From Selenomonadaceae bacterium (GTDB lineage Bacteria; Bacillota; Negativicutes; Selenomonadales; Selenomonadaceae): a DNA stretch of 8,127 nucleotides. The stretch covers positions 1-8,127 of the forward strand of contig JAFTEG010000395.1 of the NCBI GenBank assembly GCA_017453765.1. Direction: 5' to 3'. The notes below the pieces were generated by a model. The model did not search any database and had not been told where the DNA came from. It saw only the letters and a list, made by a program, of their open reading frames with translations. Positions 5,140 through 8,127 of this stretch are shown here, piece by piece; the first letter of the stretch is position 1; each line of letters opens with the position of its first letter. Made by a program: the position numbers and the translations under genes.

Positions 5140-5636
5140 TTCTTCTTTTTCTTTTTGGACTTGGAAGAAGTCTTAGGCGACTTAAATGCGTTGGCAATTT
5201 TGGTTTTAGCTTTTTCCTCCTGCGTCTTCTGCTTTTCTGAGGAATTTTTTTCACGCTGCATTTTGGCGTAGTCGGCGCCCATACTCGCAATTTTATGCTT
5301 AATTGTCATAAGCGGATGCGCCAAAAACATTTTCTTACGCTCGGACTTCATAACGTCCAAAAAGTTATTCGTGGCGTCTTCACCGAAACAAGGCGTTTCG
5401 CAATTATCACAGACCGGCTTGCTTATGCCGTAGGGGCAACGCTGAATTTTAAGCATTACCGTCGTCAAAAGCGCGGTGCATTTCGGACAAAGTTTTCCGT
5501 CGCTCGTACCGTGATTGCTGTTGCAGTACACGCCGAAAGTTTTGCGGATATTTTCTTTTTCCTTCGGCACGTTGTTGACAGGCTCCGGCGGTTTTCTCTT
5601 CGGCAAGATACTTTTAATTTTGTCGAGTATACCCAT
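5133..5636 (-). CDS. ygbA: YgbA-family (nitrous oxide-stimulated promoter) Cys-rich protein
   Basis: A 167-aa cytoplasmic protein with the YgbA_NO domain over about 32-118. The signature is an ordered set of Cys/His residues: C38 and H42 in VYCNSNHG, C50 and C53 in LCPKC, C67 in RCPYG, C76 and C79 in VCDNC and C83 in TPC. A conserved MFLAHPLMTIKHK segment (103-115) follows. In enterobacteria the family is under NsrR control and linked to recovery from nitrosative stress; the cysteines are likely metal or Fe-S ligands. The domain is flanked by a basic N-terminus (KRKPPEP) and an unusual lysine-rich tail that ends in seven lysines. ATG 5636 has AAAGGAG 13 nt upstream (a longish spacer), and this Shine-Dalgarno is half of an inverted repeat. 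No NsrR-like gene is in view. The domain call is strong; a nitrosative-stress role here is inference. Confidence 0.85.
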   Translation of the reverse strand: MGILDKIKSILPKRKPPEPVNNVPKEKENIRKTFGVYCNSNHGTSDGKLCPKCTALLTTVMLKIQRCPYGISKPVCDNCETPCFGEDATNNFLDVMKSERKKMFLAHPLMTIKHKIASMGADYAKMQREKNSSEKQKTQEEKAKTKIANAFKSPKTSSKSKKKKKKK

Positions 5637-5649
5637 TTAAATAAAAAAA

Positions 5650-5689
5650 CTCCTTTCAAAGTTTCGCTTATTTTACGTGCTTGAAAGGA
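5650..5689 (-). promoter_or_regulatory. Hairpin that buries the ygbA Shine-Dalgarno, followed by a T-run
   Basis: On the minus strand TCCTTTCAA (5689-5681) is followed 21 nt later by its exact complement TTGAAAGGA (5659-5651), then G and seven T residues (5649-5643). The right arm contains the AAGGAG that serves ygbA. The structure could be an intrinsic terminator for the upstream hydrolase transcript, a switch that hides the ribosome binding site, or both (attenuation). Stem strength is moderate at 9 bp. Confidence 0.5.
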
Positions 5690-5707
5690 TAAAATCAAGT
5701 TTATTTT

Positions 5708-5749
5708 AGGGAATAGGGATTAGGGGTTAGAGAGTAGGGGTTAGAATTA
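5708..5749 (-). repeat. Heptamer array after the hydrolase stop codon
   Basis: Six consecutive plus-strand 7-mers fill 5708-5749 exactly up to the complement of the hydrolase TAA stop: AGGGAAT, AGGGATT, AGGGGTT, AGAGAGT, AGGGGTT, AGAATTA. Units are more G-rich than in the lpxL array. The rest of the gap to ygbA holds the inverted repeat described separately. Confidence 0.8.
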
Positions 5750-6916
5750 TTATTTTAAATTTGCATTGAAAAATTCTACCAAGCGCTTGAACGGAATTTT
5801 GTCCGGTTGGTCATAAAGGTCAACGTGAGTTGCGCCCGGCACCACAATTTCTTCTTTATTGTTGCCGCTGATTTTCGCGTAGACGTTATCTGAAAAATAT
5901 TTTGAGTGCGCTTTATCGCCGGTTATCAGCAGGACGGGCTTGTTGCCGAGTTCGTCAATATTGTCCATTAAGTTAAAATCGAAAAAGCCGTAAGGCGTAG
6001 TTGAATCCCACGCAGCGGTATTGGAGTTAATCGCACGCGGGTGGTAGGCGCGACCGACGTAGTAGTTGTAAAAATCTCTTATGACGGGGTTGGCGTCCGC
6101 AGGAAGTTTATCTGGGAACATAACGTCAAAAGTTTGAATGTTGCCTGCCGCGTCTACGCCTAACTCATGTGCGCCGCGAATTGATTTGCCGGTTTTAGCC
6201 TCTTCGTCACGCATTTTCGCCAAATGTCTTTTCACCGCGTCACGTTGCGCCGCCGTGTAGTAGTCACCTGCGTAATGGTCGCCGATACTTTCGCTCATAT
6301 CGTACATTGCCGAAGTTGCCACAGCCTTTATGCGTGAGTCACTTCCCGCCGCCGTAATTGCCATGCCGGAAAGTCCGCAAATTCCTATAGCGCCGATCTG
6401 ATTTGGATTTACAAATTTCAAATTGGAAACGAAGTCTACCGCCGCGTGATAATCTTCAGTAAAAATTTCCGGCGAACCCATATTTCTGCGAAGGCCGCTG
6501 CTTTCACCTGTCATGGAAGGATCGAAGGCAACGGCGACAAAACCGTTTTTAGCCATCTCCTGCGCGTACAAGCCGGACGCCTGTTCTTTTACGGCGCCGA
6601 AAGGTCCAGTTACAACGACTGCTTTATATTTTTTGTTTGCGTCAAAATTTTTCGGCAAGTACATATGTCCCGCAACTTCAAAGCCGTAACGATTTTGAAA
6701 GCGGACGTTTTTTACTTCAATGGACTTGTCGACATTAAAAACGCGCGTGTCATCGGTAAGGTTGCTTATGGACGAATTTTTCATCTGTGACGCCGCCGCC
6801 AAAGTTCCCGCCGATACCGCCGCATAACTCGTAGATTCAGCGCCGCCGAAAATAAAACTTCCCGCCAACATTGCCGCCACCATAAATGCAGTTTTCTTCT
6901 TGCTGAAAAATTTCAT
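5750..6916 (-). CDS. Exported alpha/beta hydrolase (dienelactone hydrolase-like, Cys nucleophile)
   Basis: A 388-aa protein with a clear Sec signal peptide: KKK at 6-8, a hydrophobic core (about 9-24) and probable cleavage after SYA (about 32). There is no lipobox Cys, so it should be periplasmic or secreted. The mature part is an alpha/beta hydrolase: an early strand and oxyanion-type loop VVVTGPFGAVKEQ, the nucleophile elbow IGICGLSG with C180, a helical insertion (about 205-290), then ITGDKAHSKYFS (D334, H337) and VPGATHVDLYD (H364) as acid and base. The GIC-elbow recalls dienelactone hydrolase and YcjY-like proteins, where Cys replaces Ser. The start is ATG 6916, with AAGGAGA nine nt upstream; an in-frame GTG at 6937 would add seven residues but lies on that ribosome binding site. 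It is divergent from lysR, and a substrate-induced control by that regulator is likely. The substrate is unknown. Confidence 0.85.
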   Translation of the reverse strand: MKFFSKKKTAFMVAAMLAGSFIFGGAESTSYAAVSAGTLAAASQMKNSSISNLTDDTRVFNVDKSIEVKNVRFQNRYGFEVAGHMYLPKNFDANKKYKAVVVTGPFGAVKEQASGLYAQEMAKNGFVAVAFDPSMTGESSGLRRNMGSPEIFTEDYHAAVDFVSNLKFVNPNQIGAIGICGLSGMAITAAGSDSRIKAVATSAMYDMSESIGDHYAGDYYTAAQRDAVKRHLAKMRDEEAKTGKSIRGAHELGVDAAGNIQTFDVMFPDKLPADANPVIRDFYNYYVGRAYHPRAINSNTAAWDSTTPYGFFDFNLMDNIDELGNKPVLLITGDKAHSKYFSDNVYAKISGNNKEEIVVPGATHVDLYDQPDKIPFKRLVEFFNANLK

Positions 6917-6965
6917 CGCCGTAACTCTCCTTTTCACTTGGAAAAAAATTTTATTTTATGTTGAA

Positions 6966-6994
6966 ATGATAGCACGGAGACATTAAAATAACAA
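6966..6994 (-). promoter_or_regulatory. Candidate promoter of the hydrolase gene
   Basis: On the minus strand TTGTTA (6994-6989) and TATCAT (6971-6966) are 17 nt apart, matching consensus at four and five of six positions. It overlaps the oppositely directed lysR promoter, the usual arrangement for a LysR regulator and its target. Confidence 0.6.
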
Positions 6995-7005
6995 ATACTT
7001 ATAAT
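6977..7005 (+). promoter_or_regulatory. Candidate promoter of lysR
   Basis: GAGACA (6977-6982) and a perfect TATAAT (7000-7005) are 17 nt apart. Initiation near 7012 would give a leader of about 53 nt. The -35 falls inside the spacer of the hydrolase promoter and vice versa, so the two polymerases cannot bind at once. Confidence 0.55.
6988..7002. promoter_or_regulatory. Candidate LysR-type operator (T-N11-A)
   Basis: ATAA-N7-TTAT is a 15-bp dyad that contains T6989-N11-A7001, the general LysR box. It covers the hydrolase -35 and touches the lysR -10, a position from which the regulator could repress its own gene. The region is AT-rich, so chance matches are possible. Confidence 0.4.
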
Positions 7006-7064
7006 TAATGACGGGCGATAATTGAAACGCATAAAATTTTATCCGATACGGCGAGGTGATGTTA

Positions 7065-7934
7065 ATGGAATTTCGCGTACTGAAATATTTTTTGGCAACT
7101 GCGCGGACGGAAAATATTTCTCGTGCGGCGGCGGAGTTGAACTTATCTCAACCTGCGCTTTCTCGTCAGCTGATGGATTTGGAAGAGGAATTGGGCGTAA
7201 AACTTTTTTTCAGAAGTAGTCGGCGTACCACTTTGACAGAGGCGGGATATCTTTTAAAAAAGCGCGCAGAAGAATTAAATTCGTTAATGGAAAAAACCGT
7301 CGACGAAATTTCAAATTCGCGCGAAGGTGTCAGCGGCAACATTAAAATAGGTTGCGGCGAAACGGCTGGTATGAGAATTATTGCCCGTGCCGTTTATGAA
7401 TTGCGAAAGGATTTTCCGCACATTAACTGCCACTTGTACAGTATGGATTACAGCGGCGTCAAGGAAGGTTTGGAAAAAGGCACGCTAGATTTTGGCTTTT
7501 TAATTCAGTCGGAGCCGCCGAATTATTACCGCTATATTGAACTTGCGCACAAGGATACTTGGGGCGTGATTATGCGAAAGGACAGCCCGCTTGCACGTCT
7601 CGAAAAAATTCGCGCAGAAGATTTAAACGGACTGCCTTTGATTATGTCCCAACAATCTCTTGCACAAAAAGAATTGCTGAACTGGCTCGGCACGGACGAA
7701 AGTGCGCTGAATATCGTTGCAACGTACACTTTGCTTTACAATGCGTCGCTTATGGCGGAGGAAGGCGTAGGGTACGTGATTAGCCTTGACATGCTGCTTA
7801 ATCTTAATGAAGACTCTGTACTTACTTTTCGCCCGCTTGAACCGCCGCAGACTTGCCGAAATTTTTTTATTTGGAAACCGCACCAAATATTTTCGCGCGC
7901 GGCGTCACTGCTGCTTGAAAGAATTAGCGGTTAG
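7065..7934 (+). CDS. LysR-type transcriptional regulator
   Basis: A DNA-binding regulator of 289 aa, normal length. The N-terminal winged helix-turn-helix (1-60) shows EFRVLKYFLATARTENISRAA and the recognition helix LSQPALSRQLMDLEEELGVKLF. A linker helix follows (to about 88) and then a periplasmic-binding-protein-like effector domain (about 91-289) with IKIGCGE, LDFGFLI and AEEGVGYVI. GAGGTGA at 7053-7059 puts the start at ATG 7065; GTG 7056 and ATG 7059 overlap the ribosome binding site. It is divergently arranged with the exported hydrolase and probably controls it in response to a small molecule that cannot be named. The TAG stop lies exactly where the MITE-like element begins, so the last codons may have been set by that insertion. 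Confidence 0.93.
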   Translation: MEFRVLKYFLATARTENISRAAAELNLSQPALSRQLMDLEEELGVKLFFRSSRRTTLTEAGYLLKKRAEELNSLMEKTVDEISNSREGVSGNIKIGCGETAGMRIIARAVYELRKDFPHINCHLYSMDYSGVKEGLEKGTLDFGFLIQSEPPNYYRYIELAHKDTWGVIMRKDSPLARLEKIRAEDLNGLPLIMSQQSLAQKELLNWLGTDESALNIVATYTLLYNASLMAEEGVGYVISLDMLLNLNEDSVLTFRPLEPPQTCRNFFIWKPHQIFSRAASLLLERISG

Positions 7935-8127
7935 GTCGTGTTGAATAAAGTCAACGCGATAAATTTAAAATTAAAGAGCGGCATTAACCAGCGTCGATTC
8001 GTAACATCTGAATTATCGTAACGGTTAATCGCGGCAGTAACGCATAAATTACCGCAACGTAAAACGTGGACGCACTTAATGCCGCTATGTTTCTTTTGTT
8101 ACTTTTCTTTGCGCCAAAGAAAAGTAA
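7935..8127. mobile_element. Second copy of the MITE-like element, cut by the window end
   Basis: The sequence from TAGG at 7932 shares TAGG-C-GTGTTGAATAA with the left end of the first element (4886-4902), with one base different. TTCGTAACA recurs at 7998-8006. The block from ATGTTTC (8087) to the end repeats the T-rich hairpin: TTACTTTTCTTTG (8099-8111) with its perfect complement (8115-8127). The core differs from copy 1. Here AGCGGCATTAA (7977-7987) pairs with TTAATGCCGCT (8076-8086), and just inside it GCGTC (7991-7995) pairs with GACGC (8069-8073), so the centre folds as one long hairpin. No open frame of note lies inside. The right inverted end, expected to read TTATTCAACAC, would be beyond the window. 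Confidence 0.7.

Noticed and set aside
5295..5684. Plus-strand open frame of 129 codons opposite ygbA
   Set aside because: It is antisense to a recognised Cys-rich domain, lacks a ribosome binding site and shows no motif.
6446..6790. Plus-strand open frame opposite the hydrolase
   Set aside because: It has no ribosome binding site and the opposite strand has a full catalytic signature.

Overview
The window reads as a low-to-moderate GC chromosome segment of a diderm (outer-membrane-bearing) bacterium. The strongest clue is a Kdo/lipid A gene run (kdsA end, kdsD, kdsC, an LpxL/HtrB-type acyltransferase) combined with strong Gram-positive-like Shine-Dalgarno sequences (GGGAGG, AAGGAG, AAAGGAGA). 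Together these suggest a Negativicutes-type Firmicute. This is inference from gene content and style, not a database match.

Layout. (1) Positions 1-2828, plus strand: an LPS-core/lipid A operon, with the 3' end of kdsA, then kdsD (arabinose-5-phosphate isomerase), kdsC (Kdo-8-phosphate phosphatase) and a lipid A acyltransferase. The gaps are 63, 63 and 66 nt. KdsD, KdsA and KdsC are successive steps towards Kdo, and the acyltransferase acts on the Kdo-lipid A product. (2) 2883-3461, minus strand: tRNA-Pro(TGG) and, upstream of it, a low-molecular-weight protein tyrosine phosphatase. (3) 3531-4881, plus strand: a repeat- and promoter-bearing intergenic region, a YbjN-like protein and a class I SAM methyltransferase. 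(4) 4888-5112: a 225-bp MITE-like element with 11-bp inverted ends and three strong internal hairpins. (5) 5133-6916, minus strand: a YgbA-family (nitrous-oxide-stimulated promoter) cysteine-rich protein preceded by an exported alpha/beta hydrolase with a probable Cys nucleophile. (6) 7065-7934, plus strand: a LysR-type regulator divergent from the hydrolase, with overlapping back-to-back promoters and a candidate LysR box between them. (7) 7935-8127: the start of a second, divergent copy of the MITE-like element, cut by the window end.

The most striking non-coding signal is a set of five different arrays of 7-bp repeats. Each sits immediately after a stop codon (kdsA, kdsC, lpxL, ygbA, hydrolase), and in two cases it supplies the stop codon itself. 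Gene ends without such an array (kdsD, ybjN, methyltransferase, phosphatase, lysR) carry another repeat type or none. The second strong signal is the pair of MITE-like elements, whose shared T-rich palindrome differs between copies by matching changes in both arms.

I found no phage, CRISPR, toxin-antitoxin or transposase gene. Most genes belong to recognisable families. The novelty lies in the intergenic repeats and hairpins.
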